From Malikia granosa (GTDB lineage Bacteria; Pseudomonadota; Gammaproteobacteria; Burkholderiales; Burkholderiaceae_C), in the NCBI RefSeq assembly GCF_002980595.1, contig NZ_PVLQ01000035.1, positions 1 through 64,000 on the forward strand: a stretch of DNA of 64,000 nucleotides, given 5' to 3'. Position 1 is the stretch's first letter; each line of letters starts with the position of its first letter. Shown in pieces: positions 31,687-45,204 of the stretch. The notes under the pieces are model-generated. The model saw only the letters and a list, made by a program, of their open reading frames with translations. It had not been told where the DNA came from and did no database searches. The position numbers and the translations under genes were made by a program.

Positions 31687-32160
31687 ATGTCTACCCTGCC
31701 TACCCTGCGGATCGAACGCAACTTGCTGGGCCGACTCAAGGTCCAGGATCCTGACGGCACCGTCCACGAGCCGGTCACGGCCGTGCGCGCCTTCCCGATC
31801 CAGACCCCGGCGGCGAACATCTCGCTGGTCGGACCCAGCGGCCACGAGGTGGCCTGGATCGCCGACCTGGCCGAACTGCCGCCCGAGCAGCGCGCGCTGC
31901 TCGAGCAGGAGCTGCACCAGCGCGAATTCATGCCGGTGATCCAGCGCCTGCTCGAGGTCAGCTCGTTCGCGACCCCGAGCCGCTGGACGGTCGAGACCGA
32001 CCGCGGCCGCTGCGAGTTCGTCCTCAAGGGCGAGGAGGACCTGCGCCGCCTCAACCCGACCACCCTGCTGGTGCTCGACAGCCATGGCGTGCAGTTCATG
32101 ATCCGCGACCCGCTGTCGCTCGACAAGCACAGCCGCAAGCTGCTCGACCGCTTCCTCTGA
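31687..32160 (+). CDS. DUF1854 protein of the cyanophycin locus
   Basis: A 157-aa soluble protein of the DUF1854 family, which regularly follows the cyanophycin-associated ABC transporter. Key stretches are GTVHEPVTAVRAFPI, GHEVAWIADLAELP, LLEVSSFATPSRWTVETDRG and the ending DPLSLDKHSRKLLDRFL. ATG at 31687 is preferred because GGAGG (31672-31676) lies 10 nt ahead; an ATG overlapping the previous stop at 31678 is too close to that site. Its function is unknown. The coupling suggests it works with the transporter, perhaps as a cytoplasmic accessory. Confidence 0.88.
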   Translation: MSTLPTLRIERNLLGRLKVQDPDGTVHEPVTAVRAFPIQTPAANISLVGPSGHEVAWIADLAELPPEQRALLEQELHQREFMPVIQRLLEVSSFATPSRWTVETDRGRCEFVLKGEEDLRRLNPTTLLVLDSHGVQFMIRDPLSLDKHSRKLLDRFL

Positions 32161-32173
32161 TCCGCCCCTGTCC

Positions 32174-33151
32174 ATGCATCATCCCAATCCCAGGGCCCTG
32201 CTCAAGCCCGTGATGCGCGGCGTGCTCGACCGCATCGCGCGCGCGCAGCGCATGCCGCTGCACCTGCTCACGCCCGAGCAGGCCAAGGCCTTCTACGAGG
32301 CCGGCGCCAGCGTGCTCGACCTGCCGCCGCACAAGCTCAAAAGGGTCGAGTCGCTCAGCCTGCCGATGCGCGACGGCGCCCAGGTCGCGGCGCGGCTCTA
32401 TGCGCCCGCGCTGCCCGAGGCCGAGCCCGGCTTGCCGGTGCTGCTCTATTTTCACGGCGGCGGCTTCACGGTCGGCAGCCTCGACACCCACGACAGCCTG
32501 TGCCGGCACCTGTCCCACCTCGCGCATTGCGCGGTGTTGGCGCTGGACTACCGGCTGGCGCCCGAGCACCAGTTTCCGGCCGCGGTCGACGATTGCTGGG
32601 ACGCGCTGGTCTGGTTGCGCGAGCAGGCCGCCGGGCTCGGGCTGGATCCGGAGCGCATCGCCGTCGGTGGCGACAGCGCGGGCGGCACGCTGAGCCTGGT
32701 GAGCGCGATCCAGGCACGCGATGCCGGCATCCGGCTGGCGCTGCAGCTGCTGTTCTACCCGGGCTGCGCGGCGCGTGCCGATACCCCTTCGCACAAGACC
32801 TTCGCGCACGGCTTCCTGCTCGAGGCCGAGTCGATCGACTGGTTCTTCGGACACTATTTGGGCCGCGACGAGGAGCACGAGGACTGGCGCTTCGCCCCGC
32901 TGCTGGCGCATGACCTCGACGGCGTCGCGCCGGCCTGGTTCGGCCTGGCCGAATGCGACCCGCTGGTCGACGAGGGGGTGCTGATGGCGGACCGGCTGCG
33001 CATGAGCGGGGTGCCGGTCGAGCTCGAGATCTACCGCGGCATGGTGCACGACTTCATCAAGATGGGACGTGCCATCCCCGATGCCTTGACCGCGCATCAG
33101 GACGCGGCGCGGGCCTTGCGCCAGGCCTTCGGGCTGGCGCCGCTGGCCTGA
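32174..33151 (+). CDS. alpha/beta hydrolase (HSL-type esterase)
   Basis: A 325-aa carboxylesterase of the hormone-sensitive-lipase group. The oxyanion-hole motif HGGGF is in LLYFHGGGFTVGSL, and the nucleophile serine lies in GGDSAGGTLS. The acid is expected in ECDPLVDEG, and the base histidine in YRGMVHDFI. Family segments DYRLAPEHQFPAAVDD and DPERIAVGGDSAGG confirm the type. No signal peptide is seen, so it should be cytoplasmic. It follows DUF1854 after 13 nt and may be cotranscribed; a role in cyanophycin metabolism is not supported by sequence. Confidence 0.9.
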   Translation: MHHPNPRALLKPVMRGVLDRIARAQRMPLHLLTPEQAKAFYEAGASVLDLPPHKLKRVESLSLPMRDGAQVAARLYAPALPEAEPGLPVLLYFHGGGFTVGSLDTHDSLCRHLSHLAHCAVLALDYRLAPEHQFPAAVDDCWDALVWLREQAAGLGLDPERIAVGGDSAGGTLSLVSAIQARDAGIRLALQLLFYPGCAARADTPSHKTFAHGFLLEAESIDWFFGHYLGRDEEHEDWRFAPLLAHDLDGVAPAWFGLAECDPLVDEGVLMADRLRMSGVPVELEIYRGMVHDFIKMGRAIPDALTAHQDAARALRQAFGLAPLA

Positions 33152-33187
33152 TAAGACAGAAGGGCGGTCGGCGGCAAGACCTGGGAC

Positions 33188-33217
33188 TCGACAGGTTTTC
33201 CCGCGAAAACCTACAAT
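33188..33217 (+). promoter_or_regulatory. ygiQ promoter with internal palindrome
   Basis: TCGACA (33188-33193) and TACAAT (33212-33217) are 18 bp apart, an acceptable sigma-70 promoter. The spacer is almost filled by AGGTTTTC-CCGC-GAAAACCT (33193-33212), an 8-bp perfect inverted repeat. A protein bound there would cover the promoter, so it looks like a repressor operator. Confidence 0.5.
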
Positions 33218-33245
33218 ATAGGGTTGTCCCGGACCCAGGCCCGCC

Positions 33246-35717
<2,472 letters not shown>

Positions 35718-35720
35718 GCC

Positions 35721-36035
35721 ATGCCCTGGTTGATTCTGCTGGTCGCCGGCCTGTTCGAGGTCTGCTGGGCCATAGGGCTGAAATACACCGAGGGCTTCAG
35801 CCGCTTCTGGCCTTCGGTCGGCACGGTCGCGGCGATGGTCGCCAGCGTCGGCCTGCTCGGCCTGGCGATGCGGACCTTGCCGGTGGGCACCGCCTATGCG
35901 GTCTGGACCGGCATCGGAGCGGTCGGCACCGTCTTGTTCGGGATCATCCTGTTCGGCGAGCCCGCCACCGTCGCCCGGCTGGCTTGCGTCGGCCTCATCG
36001 TCGCGGGCATCGTCGGATTGAAGCTGACGGCCTGA
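35721..36035 (+). CDS. sugE: SugE/Gdx-type small multidrug resistance transporter
   Basis: A 104-aa four-helix membrane protein of the SMR family. The essential glutamate is E13 in [23 protein letters not shown], and the SugE/Gdx-type WAIGLKYT and [18 protein letters not shown] segments are present. Members export guanidinium or quaternary ammonium ions as dual-topology dimers. It starts 3 nt after ygiQ, so no guanidine riboswitch can precede it directly. A strong terminator follows. Confidence 0.92.
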   Translation: MPWLILLVAGLFEVCWAIGLKYTEGFSRFWPSVGTVAAMVASVGLLGLAMRTLPVGTAYAVWTGIGAVGTVLFGIILFGEPATVARLACVGLIVAGIVGLKLTA

Positions 36036-36107
36036 GCGGCCAGATCCGGCAGATCCAGATCGCGTGCCTGGTCGAGAGGATCGAAAAATCAGCAAGCACG
36101 ACGCAAG

Positions 36108-36131
36108 AAGGGCGCCCTGAGGGGCGCCCTT
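36108..36131. terminator. bidirectional terminator between sugE and pobA
   Basis: A 10-bp perfect stem, AAGGGCGCCC pairing GGGCGCCCTT around TGAG, lies between the convergent sugE and pobA genes. The downstream sequence is only moderately T-rich (TTGCTGTTT). Confidence 0.65.
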
Positions 36132-36169
36132 GCTGTTTCAGTCCATGCGGCCGGATGGCCGCAATGCCA

Positions 36170-37438
<1,269 letters not shown>

Positions 37439-37444
37439 CTAGTT

Positions 37445-37464
37445 CGCGCAACGGGTTTTGCGCG
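37445..37464. promoter_or_regulatory. palindrome 2 in the pobA-regulator gap
   Basis: CGCGCAA (37445-37451) and TTGCGCG (37458-37464) form an inverted repeat with a 6-bp spacer. The half-site TTGCGCG is shared with palindrome 3. Confidence 0.5.
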
Positions 37465-37474
37465 ATCAGTGGAA

Positions 37475-37499
37475 TAATTGCGCGATGATCGCGCAATTA
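37475..37499. promoter_or_regulatory. palindrome 3 next to the regulator gene
   Basis: TAATTGCGCGAT and its inverted copy ATCGCGCAATTA flank a single G, a 25-bp near-perfect operator ending 26 bp before the regulator ATG. This position fits autoregulation by the IclR protein. Confidence 0.6.
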
Positions 37500-37525
37500 A
37501 TGATCAACTGTCACTGGAGGACCGC

Positions 37526-38353
37526 ATGACGATTGCCCGCGCCGACTTCATCGAGGGCATGGCCAAGGGGATGGCGGTGCTCGAGAGCTTCGACACTGAG
37601 CGCCAGCGCCTGAACGCGACCCAGGCGGCGCAGCGCGCCGGCCTGACCCGCGCGGCGGCCCGGCGCCACCTGCTCACGCTCGCGCACCTGGGCTATCTCG
37701 AGAGCGATGGCAGCCATTTCTGGCTCTCGGCCAAGGTGCTGCGCTTTTCCGGCAGCTACCTGGCCAGCGCAAGGCTGCCGCGCACGGTGCAGCCGACGCT
37801 GAACCGGCTCGCGGTACAGACCCGCGATGCCTATTCGGCGGCGGTGCTCGAGGGTGATTCGGTGGTGATCGTGGCGCGCAGCGCCGCGGCGCTGGCCTCG
37901 CCCGTGGCGCATGACTGGGATGGCAGCTCGCTGGGGGCGGCGCTTCCCGCTGCCGCGGGCCGGCTGACGGCCTACGGCCTGCACCTGGGCGCCAGGCTGC
38001 CGGCACATGCCAGCTCGACCGGCCGCGTGCTGCTCGCTGCCTTGCCCGAGTCCGAGCTGTCGGCCTGGCTCGAGGGCAGGGCGCTGGTGCGCCTGACGCC
38101 CTATACCGTCACCGATCCCGGGGCGTTGCGCAAGATCCTGGACCAGATCCGGCAGCAGGACTTCTGCATCGCCAGCGAGGAGCACGAGATCGGCGTCCAT
38201 GCGGTGGCGGTGCCGCTGCGCAATCTGCAGGGAAAAACCGTCGGCGCGCTCAATGCCGTGCTGCCGCCACAACGGCTGGCCCGAGGCGCGATCCAGCGCG
38301 AGCTGCTGCCCTTGCTGCAGGATGCCGCGCTCGAATTGCGGGCCCTTCTCTAG
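37526..38353 (+). CDS. IclR-family transcriptional regulator (PobR/PcaR type)
   Basis: A 275-aa regulator with an N-terminal winged helix (about 1-75: [35 protein letters not shown]...) and a C-terminal IclR effector domain (about 85-270) containing [29 protein letters not shown] and VGALNAVLP. Sequence and location divergent from pobA suggest it senses 4-hydroxybenzoate or a downstream pathway acid. ATG at 37526 is chosen because GGAGG lies 5 nt ahead. Start candidates further upstream fall inside the 25-bp palindrome. Confidence 0.88.
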   Translation: MTIARADFIEGMAKGMAVLESFDTERQRLNATQAAQRAGLTRAAARRHLLTLAHLGYLESDGSHFWLSAKVLRFSGSYLASARLPRTVQPTLNRLAVQTRDAYSAAVLEGDSVVIVARSAAALASPVAHDWDGSSLGAALPAAAGRLTAYGLHLGARLPAHASSTGRVLLAALPESELSAWLEGRALVRLTPYTVTDPGALRKILDQIRQQDFCIASEEHEIGVHAVAVPLRNLQGKTVGALNAVLPPQRLARGAIQRELLPLLQDAALELRALL

Positions 38354-38396
38354 GGGCAGTAAAATTCCGGGTCTTTCTCCCACTACAGGCCACCAA

Positions 38397-41300
38397 GTGA
38401 CCCAGTACATCACCCCGATCGAAGGCGGCGACGCCCTCGGCAACTTCCGCGCCCAGCAACTCCTGCCCCGACTGCAAGCCGTCAGCGACAAGATCACGGG
38501 CATCTCGGCCCGCTTCGTGCACCTGGTCGACACGCTCGAGCCCCTGTCGGCCGAGCAGCTCCAGCAATGGCAGGCCCTGCTGACCTATGGCGAGCCCTAC
38601 GAGGGCGAGACCGCCGGCGCCCTGGTCGTGGTGACGCCGCGCATCGGTACCGTGTCGCCCTGGGCCTCGAAGGCAACCGACATCGCGCGCAACTGCGGCT
38701 TCGTGGTCAAGCGGGTCGAGCGCATCACCGAGTACCGCCTGACCCTCAAGTCCGGCCTGCTGTCCAAGGGCTCGCTGAATGCCGAGCAACTGGGCCAGGT
38801 GGCCGCGCTGCTGCACGACCGCATGACCGAGAGCGCCGTGGCCAGCCGCGAGGAAGCCTTCTCGCTGTTCGGCGAGCTCGAGCCGGCGCCGATGGAGCAT
38901 GTCGACATCCTGGGTGGCGGTCGCGCCGCGCTGGAGCAGGCCAACCGCAACTGGGGCCTGGCGCTGGCTGACGACGAGATCGACTACTTGGTCAATGCCT
39001 TCCAGAACCTGGGCCGCAACCCGACCGACGTCGAGCTGATGATGTTCGCCCAGGCCAACAGCGAGCACTGCCGCCACAAGATCTTCAACGCCGAGTTCAC
39101 CATCGACGGCGCCAAGCAGGACAAGAGCCTGTTCGCGATGATCCGCAACACGCACCAGCTCAATCCGAAGTACACGGTGGTGGCCTACTCGGACAACGCC
39201 TCGGTGATGGAGGGCAACCGGATCGAGCGCTTCGTCGCCAAGGCCGGCGGCGAGTCCAGCCCGGCCTACGGCAAGCAGGAAGCGCTGCAGCATGTGCTGA
39301 TGAAGGTCGAGACGCACAACCACCCGACCGCGATCTCGCCTTTCCCGGGCGCCTCGACCGGCGCCGGCGGCGAGATCCGCGACGAGGGCGCGACCGGTCG
39401 CGGCTCCAAGCCCAAGGCCGGCATGACGGGCTTCACCGTCTCCAAGCTCTGGGGCGGCTGGTCCGACCAGGCCGACGGCAAGCCCTCGCATATCGCTTCT
39501 CCCCTGCAGATCATGACCGAGGGCCCGCTCGGCGGCGCCGCCTTCAACAACGAGTTCGGCCGCCCGAACCTGGTCGGCTATTTCCGCGAATACGAGCAGA
39601 CCATCACTTCGGATGTCGATAGCATCGACCGTGGCTACCACAAGCCGATCATGATCGCGGGTGGCCTGGGCGGCATCGACGCCGGGCAGACCCAGAAGAT
39701 CCTGTTCCCCGCCGGCACGCTGCTGATCCAGCTCGGCGGCCCCGGCATGCGCATCGGCATGGGCGGCGGCGCCGCCAGCTCGATGGCCACCGGCACCAAC
39801 GCGGCCGAGCTCGACTTCGACTCGGTCCAGCGCGGCAACCCCGAGATCGAGCGCCGCGCCCAGGAGGTGATCAACCACTGCTGGCAGCAGGGCGAGGCCA
39901 ACCCGATCCTGGCCATCCATGACGTCGGCGCTGGCGGCATCTCGAACGCCTTCCCCGAGCTGACCAACGACGCCGGTCGTGGCGCCCGCTTCGACCTGCG
40001 TGCCGTGCCGCTGGAGGAATCCGGCCTGGCCCCGAAGGAGATCTGGTCCAACGAGAGCCAGGAGCGCTACGTGATGGCGATCGCGCCCGAGTCGCTGGCG
40101 CAGTTCAAGGCCTTCTGCGAGCGCGAGCGCTGCCCGTTCGCGGTGATCGGCGTCGCGACCGAGGAGCGCCAGCTGGTGCTGGAAGACAAGGGAGCCGAGA
40201 GCCCGGTCGACATGCCGATGGACGTGCTGCTGGGCAAGCCGCCCAAGATGCAGCGCGACGTCAAGACCGTCAAGCGCGAGTTCAAGCCGATCGACGTCAC
40301 CGGCGTCGAGTTGCAGCAGGCCGTCATCGACGTGCTGAGCCACCCGACCGTGGCCTCCAAGCGCTTCCTGGTCACCATCGGCGACCGCGCCGTCGGGGGC
40401 CTGAGCCACCGCGACCAGATGGTCGGCCCCTGGCAGGTGCCGGTGGCCGATTGCGCCGTGACCCTGGCCGACTACAAGGGCTTCGCTGGCGAAGCGATGG
40501 CCATGGGCGAGCGCACCCCGCTGGCAGCGATCGACGCGCCGGCCTCGGGCCGCATGGCGGTGGCCGAGGCCATCACCAACCTGCTGGCAGCGCCGATCGA
40601 GCTGGCCCGCGTCAAGCTGAGTGCCAACTGGATGGCGGCCTGCGGCGAAGCCGGCGAGGACGCCGCGCTCTACGAGACCGTCAAGACCGTCGGCATGGAA
40701 ATCTGCCCGCAGCTGGGCATCAGCATCCCGGTCGGCAAGGACAGCCTGTCGATGCGCACCCAGTGGCAGGCCGATGGCGAGACCAGGAAGGTCACTTCGC
40801 CGGTCAGCCTGATCATCTCGGCCTTCGCGACCCTGCCCGATGTGCGCGGCACGCTGACGCCGCAGCTCGATGCCGAGCAGGACAGCACCCTGGTGCTGAT
40901 CGACCTCGGCAAGGGCCAGGCCCGCATGGGCGGCTCCATCCTGGCCCAGGTGCTGGACCAGGCCGGCGGCGCGGTGCCGGACCTCGACGATGCGCGGGAC
41001 CTGATCCAGCTGGTCAAGGCGGTCAACGCGCTGCGCGCCGACGGCAAGATCCTGGCCTACCACGACCGCAGCGACGGCGGCCTGCTGGCGGCGGCGGCCG
41101 AGATGGCCTTTGCCGGCCATGTCGGCGTGGCGCTCAACGTCGACATGCTGGTCACCGAAGGCGACGGCATCAGCGACAGCCGCATGGACAGCGGCGACGC
41201 CAAGAACTGGGCCACCCAGGTCGCCGAGCGCCGCAACGAGCTCACGCTCAAGGCCCTGTTCAACGAGGAACTCGGCGTCGTGCTGCAGGTCCGCACCAGC

Positions 41301-42407
41301 GAACGCGATGCCGTGATGGCGGTGCTGCGCGAGCATGGCCTGTCCAAGTTCAGCCACTATGTCGGCAAGACCCGTCCGCTGTCGTCCGAGATCGACACCG
41401 GCAAGGGCCAGCTGCAAATCTGGCGCGATGCCAAGGCGGTCTTCAGCGCCGAGTTGGTCGACCTGCACCAGGTCTGGGACAGCGTGAGCTGGAAGATCAA
41501 CCAGCAGCGCGACAACCCGGCCTGCGCCGACTCCGAGCATGCCGCCGCCGGCGCGCCGAACGACCCCGGCATGCATGTCGCGCTGACCTTCGATCCGTCG
41601 GACAACGTCGCGGCACCGTTCCTGAACCTGAGCCGCCCGAAGGTCGCGATCCTGCGCGAGCAGGGCGTCAACTCGCATGTCGAGATGGCCTACGCCTTCA
41701 CCGAGGCCGGCTTCGAGGCCTACGACGTGCACATGACCGACCTGCAGACCGGCCGCGCCAAGCTGTCCGACTTCAAGGGCGTGGTCGCCTGCGGCGGCTT
41801 CAGCTATGGCGACACCCTGGGTGCCGGCATCGGCTGGGCGCGCTCGATCACCTTCAACCAGGTGCTGTCCGAGCAGTTCCAGGGCTTCTTCGGCCGCTCT
41901 GACACCTTCGGCCTGGGCGTGTGCAACGGCTGCCAGATGTTCGCCGAGCTGGCCGACATCATCCCGGGCGCCGAGGCCTGGCCGCGCTTCACGACCAACC
42001 AGAGCGAGCGCTTCGAGGCCCGCCTGTCCATGGTCGAGGTGCTCGAGTCGCCCAGCCTGTTCCTGCAGGGCATGGCCGGCAGCCGGCTGCCGATCGCGGT
42101 CGCGCATGGCGAAGGCTTCGCCAACTTCAAGCACCGCGGCGATGCGACCAAGGCGATTGCCGCCATGCGCTATGTCGACAACTTCGGCACTGCTACCGAG
42201 CAGTACCCGTTCAACCCGAACGGCAGCGCCGGCGGCCTGACCAGCGTGACCACCGCCGACGGCCGCTTCACCGCGATGATGCCGCACCCCGAGCGTGTCT
42301 TCCGCAACATCCAGATGAGCTGGACCGACTATGCCAGGAGCGGTGGCCAGGACGCGCTGAGCCCCTGGATGCGGATCTGGCGCAACGCGCGCAAGTGGGT
42401 GGGCTGA
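38397..42407 (+). CDS. purL: phosphoribosylformylglycinamidine synthase
   Basis: The large, single-chain FGAM synthase, step four of purine synthesis, using glutamine and ATP. The GTG at 38397 is taken as start because the following [22 protein letters not shown] is the conserved N-terminus; 1336 aa result. The N-terminal PurS-like part, two ATP-binding halves ([49 protein letters not shown]) and the C-terminal class I amidotransferase with the nucleophile C1176 in [14 protein letters not shown] are all present. A strong terminator follows 39 nt after the stop. Confidence 0.98.
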   Translation: MTQYITPIEGGDALGNFRAQQLLPRLQAVSDKITGISARFVHLVDTLEPLSAEQLQQWQALLTYGEPYEGETAGALVVVTPRIGTVSPWASKATDIARNCGFVVKRVERITEYRLTLKSGLLSKGSLNAEQLGQVAALLHDRMTESAVASREEAFSLFGELEPAPMEHVDILGGGRAALEQANRNWGLALADDEIDYLVNAFQNLGRNPTDVELMMFAQANSEHCRHKIFNAEFTIDGAKQDKSLFAMIRNTHQLNPKYTVVAYSDNASVMEGNRIERFVAKAGGESSPAYGKQEALQHVLMKVETHNHPTAISPFPGASTGAGGEIRDEGATGRGSKPKAGMTGFTVSKLWGGWSDQADGKPSHIASPLQIMTEGPLGGAAFNNEFGRPNLVGYFREYEQTITSDVDSIDRGYHKPIMIAGGLGGIDAGQTQKILFPAGTLLIQLGGPGMRIGMGGGAASSMATGTNAAELDFDSVQRGNPEIERRAQEVINHCWQQGEANPILAIHDVGAGGISNAFPELTNDAGRGARFDLRAVPLEESGLAPKEIWSNESQERYVMAIAPESLAQFKAFCERERCPFAVIGVATEERQLVLEDKGAESPVDMPMDVLLGKPPKMQRDVKTVKREFKPIDVTGVELQQAVIDVLSHPTVASKRFLVTIGDRAVGGLSHRDQMVGPWQVPVADCAVTLADYKGFAGEAMAMGERTPLAAIDAPASGRMAVAEAITNLLAAPIELARVKLSANWMAACGEAGEDAALYETVKTVGMEICPQLGISIPVGKDSLSMRTQWQADGETRKVTSPVSLIISAFATLPDVRGTLTPQLDAEQDSTLVLIDLGKGQARMGGSILAQVLDQAGGAVPDLDDARDLIQLVKAVNALRADGKILAYHDRSDGGLLAAAAEMAFAGHVGVALNVDMLVTEGDGISDSRMDSGDAKNWATQVAERRNELTLKALFNEELGVVLQVRTSERDAVMAVLREHGLSKFSHYVGKTRPLSSEIDTGKGQLQIWRDAKAVFSAELVDLHQVWDSVSWKINQQRDNPACADSEHAAAGAPNDPGMHVALTFDPSDNVAAPFLNLSRPKVAILREQGVNSHVEMAYAFTEAGFEAYDVHMTDLQTGRAKLSDFKGVVACGGFSYGDTLGAGIGWARSITFNQVLSEQFQGFFGRSDTFGLGVCNGCQMFAELADIIPGAEAWPRFTTNQSERFEARLSMVEVLESPSLFLQGMAGSRLPIAVAHGEGFANFKHRGDATKAIAAMRYVDNFGTATEQYPFNPNGSAGGLTSVTTADGRFTAMMPHPERVFRNIQMSWTDYARSGGQDALSPWMRIWRNARKWVG

Positions 42408-42445
42408 TCGCCCTGGCGGGGCGCTAGCCCCAGCCGCCCCGACTG

Positions 42446-42482
42446 AAAAAGCCGGCCTGAATCCCGTCAGGCCGGCTTTTTT
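42446..42482 (+). terminator. purL terminator
   Basis: A 15-bp perfect stem, AAAAAGCCGGCCTGA pairing TCAGGCCGGCTTTTT around ATCCCG, continues into TT. It is a strong rho-independent terminator. Confidence 0.9.
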
Positions 42483-42490
42483 CTGCCCGC

Positions 42491-42531
42491 TTGACTTGCA
42501 TCAAGCCTGATTGCGCCAAAATGCCTAGACT
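42491..42531 (+). promoter_or_regulatory. FNR/ANR-type box and promoter of the hemerythrin gene
   Basis: TTGAC-TTGC-ATCAA (42491-42504) differs from the FNR consensus TTGAT-N4-ATCAA at one base. A -10 box TAGACT follows at 42526-42531, giving a start near 42538 and placing the box centre about 40 bp upstream, the class II activator position. The gene's ATG is at 42565 after GAAGGAGAG. Confidence 0.6.
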
Positions 42532-42564
42532 GGTATTCAGTACACCCATACAGAAGGAGAGTCC

Positions 42565-43095
42565 ATGAGCCAGCAAGACCAACCGATCGACGATTTCTCG
42601 CAGTGCCACGCCGGCATCTTCAAGAAGCTTGACCTGCTGGGCGAACTGCCGGCCCTGCTCGAGCCGGCCCAGCGCGCGCGCGAAGTGGCGGAAAAGTCGC
42701 TCGAATTCTTCCGGGAAGCGATCTTCGAGCACCATCTGGACGAGGAGCGCGAGCTGTTCCCGGCCGTGCTCGAGAGCGCCAGCGATGAGGCCGAGCGCTT
42801 CAAGGTCCAGTCCATGAACAAGCGCCTGACCGAAGAGCACCGCGAGCTCGAGCGGCTCTGGAAGAGCCTGGAGTCGGGCTTGAAGAAGGTCGCCAAGGGC
42901 CAGTTCGGCGATGTCAATGTCGCCGACCTGTCTCGCCTGGTCAACCAGTACCGGGCCCACGCCCAGTTCGAGGAGCAGGAATACCTGCCGCTGGCGCAGC
43001 AGATCCTGGGCCGCAACGGCAACCACATGGCCGCGCTGGGCCTGTCGCTGCACATGCGGCACCAGAACCCGACCGCCTTCCAGTTCTACGTCTGA
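42565..43095 (+). CDS. hemerythrin-domain (HHE) protein
   Basis: A 176-aa four-helix protein of the hemerythrin HHE cation-binding family, which holds a di-iron site that binds O2 or NO or serves in iron-centre repair. Candidate ligands are seen in order: FSQCHAGIFKKL, IFEHHLDEERELF, LTEEHRELERL and YRAHAQFEEQEYLPL. No membrane segment is present. It is monocistronic, placed between two terminators and preceded by an FNR-type box, which suggests low-oxygen or NO-linked expression. Confidence 0.9.
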   Translation: MSQQDQPIDDFSQCHAGIFKKLDLLGELPALLEPAQRAREVAEKSLEFFREAIFEHHLDEERELFPAVLESASDEAERFKVQSMNKRLTEEHRELERLWKSLESGLKKVAKGQFGDVNVADLSRLVNQYRAHAQFEEQEYLPLAQQILGRNGNHMAALGLSLHMRHQNPTAFQFYV

Positions 43096-43111
43096 AGCGC
43101 TGATCGGCAAG

Positions 43112-43152
43112 AAAAAACCCGTCGCGGGCCAACACCTGCGGCGGGTTTTTTT
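43112..43152. terminator. terminator between the hemerythrin gene and rlhA
   Basis: AAAAAACCCG (43112-43121) pairs with CGGGTTTTTT (43142-43151), with further CGC/GCG pairing inside and T on both outer ends. It lies between convergent genes and can serve both strands. Confidence 0.75.
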
Positions 43153-43187
43153 ATTGAAGGCGTGGACTGCGCCAGCCGCCTGGCCGC

Positions 43188-45173
43188 TCAGGCCGGCTGC
43201 TGGGGCTTGGGGCGGGTGCGGTAGAACTGCAGCGGCATGGCGGCGGCCTGGTTCAGCACGCTGCGCTTGATCTTGCCGACCACATGCATCTCGCAGGGCT
43301 TGCAGTCGAAGCGCAGCGTGAGCTTTTCCTTGCCGTTGATCAGCTGCAGCGGCTCGGCCCTGACCTGGCCCTGCACGCCGGTCACGCCCTTGGCCTGCTT
43401 GGGGCACAGGCTCAAGCTGAAGCGCACGCAATGCTTGGTGATCATCAGGCTGACCTCGCCTTCCTCCTCCTGGCTCTCGTAGGCGGCGGCGATCACCTTG
43501 ACGCCATGGCGGGCGTAGAAGTCGCGCGCCTTGTGGTTGTAGACGTTGGCCAGGTAGGTCAGCGTGTCTTCCGGGTAGGGCGCGGGCGGCTCGACGGGAA
43601 CGGCGCGCGGCAAGCGTTGCAGCGTGCTGGCGCGTGCCGACTCGAGCTGGCCCACCGCGTCGCGGCGCAGGGCGTTGAGCTGCGAGGCCGGCACGAAGCT
43701 CGGGCCAGAGAGCGCCAGCGTGACGTCGAGCGGGCTGAAGATCGTGTCGCCCAGCCGACCGAGCTGCTCGCGCAGCTTGGCATCGGCCTGCGACGGGTCC
43801 CTGGCCGGCTGCAACTCGAGGCTGGCGCTGGCCTCGCCGCAATGGCCGTCCTCGTCGGTCAGGCTCAGCTTGAGGCCGCCGGGCTGCTGCTCGAGCCTGA
43901 TCCAGGTCCCGATCTTGCGCTCGGCCGATTTCTTCTCGAGCGCGCGCACCCAGTCCATGCTGCGGTTGCGGTTGACCTCGACCCCCTTGCGCAGGTCCTT
44001 GAAGCCGTCCATCGGGTCCTTCGGGAAGATGCGCCAGATGCGGCCGCCTTCCGCGCCCTTGCCGAGCTTCTCGACCCGGTTCGTCTGCAGGCCGACGAGT
44101 TCCTTCTGCAGATCGTAGTAGCACAGGCCGTCGCCGTTGGCGAGTTCGGTCGCCGGGTCGGACAGCTCGATCTCGACGCTGTCGGGGTTCACCTTGCTGA
44201 CCCAGCCAATCGCCTGGCCCGGGTTCTTCGGGCTGTCGAAGGCGCCGATGTCCTCCTTGCGGCCCTGCACGAAGTAGTCGGTGAACTCGCGGTTGAAGTT
44301 CTGGTCCGGGTCGGGCTGGAAGAAGAAGGTGCATTCGCCGCTCGACGCGCGCGCGAGCTCCGGGCGCTGCTCCAGGATCTCGTCGAGCAGCAGCCGGTAG
44401 TGCGCCGTGATGTTCTTCACATAGCCCATGTCCTTGTAGCGGCCCTCGATCTTGAAGCTGCGCACGCCGGCGTCGATCAGCGCGGCCAGGTTCTCGCTCT
44501 GGTTGTTGTCCTTCATCGACAGCACATGCTTGTCGTGCGCGATGATGCGGCCCTGGGCGTCCTTGACCTCGTAGGGCAGGCGGCAGGCCTGGCTGCAGTC
44601 GCCGCGGTTGGCGCTGCGCCCGGTGTGCGCATGGCTGATGAAGCATTGCCCGCTGTAGGCGACGCACAGCGCGCCATGGACGAAGAACTCGATGTTGCAG
44701 CGATCCGGGTCGGTGGCAGCGCGGATGGCGGTGATCTGCTTGAGCGTGAGCTCGCGCGCCAGCACGATCTGGCTCAGTCCGGCATCCTGCAGGAAGCGCG
44801 CCTTTTCCGGCGTCCGAATATCCGTCTGGGTGCTCGCGTGCAGCTGGATCGGTGGCAGGTCGAGTTCGAGCAGCCCCATGTCCTGGATGATCAGCGCGTC
44901 GGCGCCAGCGTCATACAGTTGATGGATCAGCTTGCGTGCGGGCTCGAGCTCGTCGTCGCGCAGGATGGTGTTGAGCGTGACGAAGACCCGGCTGTGGTAG
45001 CGGTGCGCATGCCTGACCAGGCGCGCGATGTCCTGCACCGAGTTTTCCGCGCTGGCACGCGCGCCGAACGAGGGACCGCCGATGTAGATGGCGTCGGCGC
45101 CATGGTTGACGGCCTCGATGCCGATGTCGGCATCGCGCGCGGGGGACAGGAGTTCGAGCTGGTGAGGGAGCAT
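43188..45173 (-). CDS. rlhA: peptidase U32 family protein, probable 23S rRNA C2501 hydroxylase RlhA
   Basis: The 661-aa protein matches the long U32 'collagenase-like' family represented by Escherichia coli YdcP/RlhA, which hydroxylates C2501 of 23S rRNA. It starts MLPHQLELLSPARDADIGIEAVNHGADAIYIGG. The cysteine-rich U32 signature is FVHGALCVAYSGQCFISH followed by RSANRGDCSQACRLPY, and SFKIEGRYKDMGYV is present. A C-terminal extension ends with a CPK...CKPC-type cysteine pair. ATG at 45173 is used; sequence upstream has no family similarity. It is last of a four-gene minus-strand run. Confidence 0.88.
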   Translation of the reverse strand: MLPHQLELLSPARDADIGIEAVNHGADAIYIGGPSFGARASAENSVQDIARLVRHAHRYHSRVFVTLNTILRDDELEPARKLIHQLYDAGADALIIQDMGLLELDLPPIQLHASTQTDIRTPEKARFLQDAGLSQIVLARELTLKQITAIRAATDPDRCNIEFFVHGALCVAYSGQCFISHAHTGRSANRGDCSQACRLPYEVKDAQGRIIAHDKHVLSMKDNNQSENLAALIDAGVRSFKIEGRYKDMGYVKNITAHYRLLLDEILEQRPELARASSGECTFFFQPDPDQNFNREFTDYFVQGRKEDIGAFDSPKNPGQAIGWVSKVNPDSVEIELSDPATELANGDGLCYYDLQKELVGLQTNRVEKLGKGAEGGRIWRIFPKDPMDGFKDLRKGVEVNRNRSMDWVRALEKKSAERKIGTWIRLEQQPGGLKLSLTDEDGHCGEASASLELQPARDPSQADAKLREQLGRLGDTIFSPLDVTLALSGPSFVPASQLNALRRDAVGQLESARASTLQRLPRAVPVEPPAPYPEDTLTYLANVYNHKARDFYARHGVKVIAAAYESQEEEGEVSLMITKHCVRFSLSLCPKQAKGVTGVQGQVRAEPLQLINGKEKLTLRFDCKPCEMHVVGKIKRSVLNQAAAMPLQFYRTRPKPQQPA

Positions 45174-45204
45174 GGGACGGCTAGGGGGCTGATAGGCAAG
45201 CCCG

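Noticed and set aside
35718-35720. Guanidine riboswitch ahead of sugE
   Set aside because: Only 3 nt separate sugE from the ygiQ stop, so no leader RNA exists directly upstream; nothing riboswitch-like was seen in the end of ygiQ.
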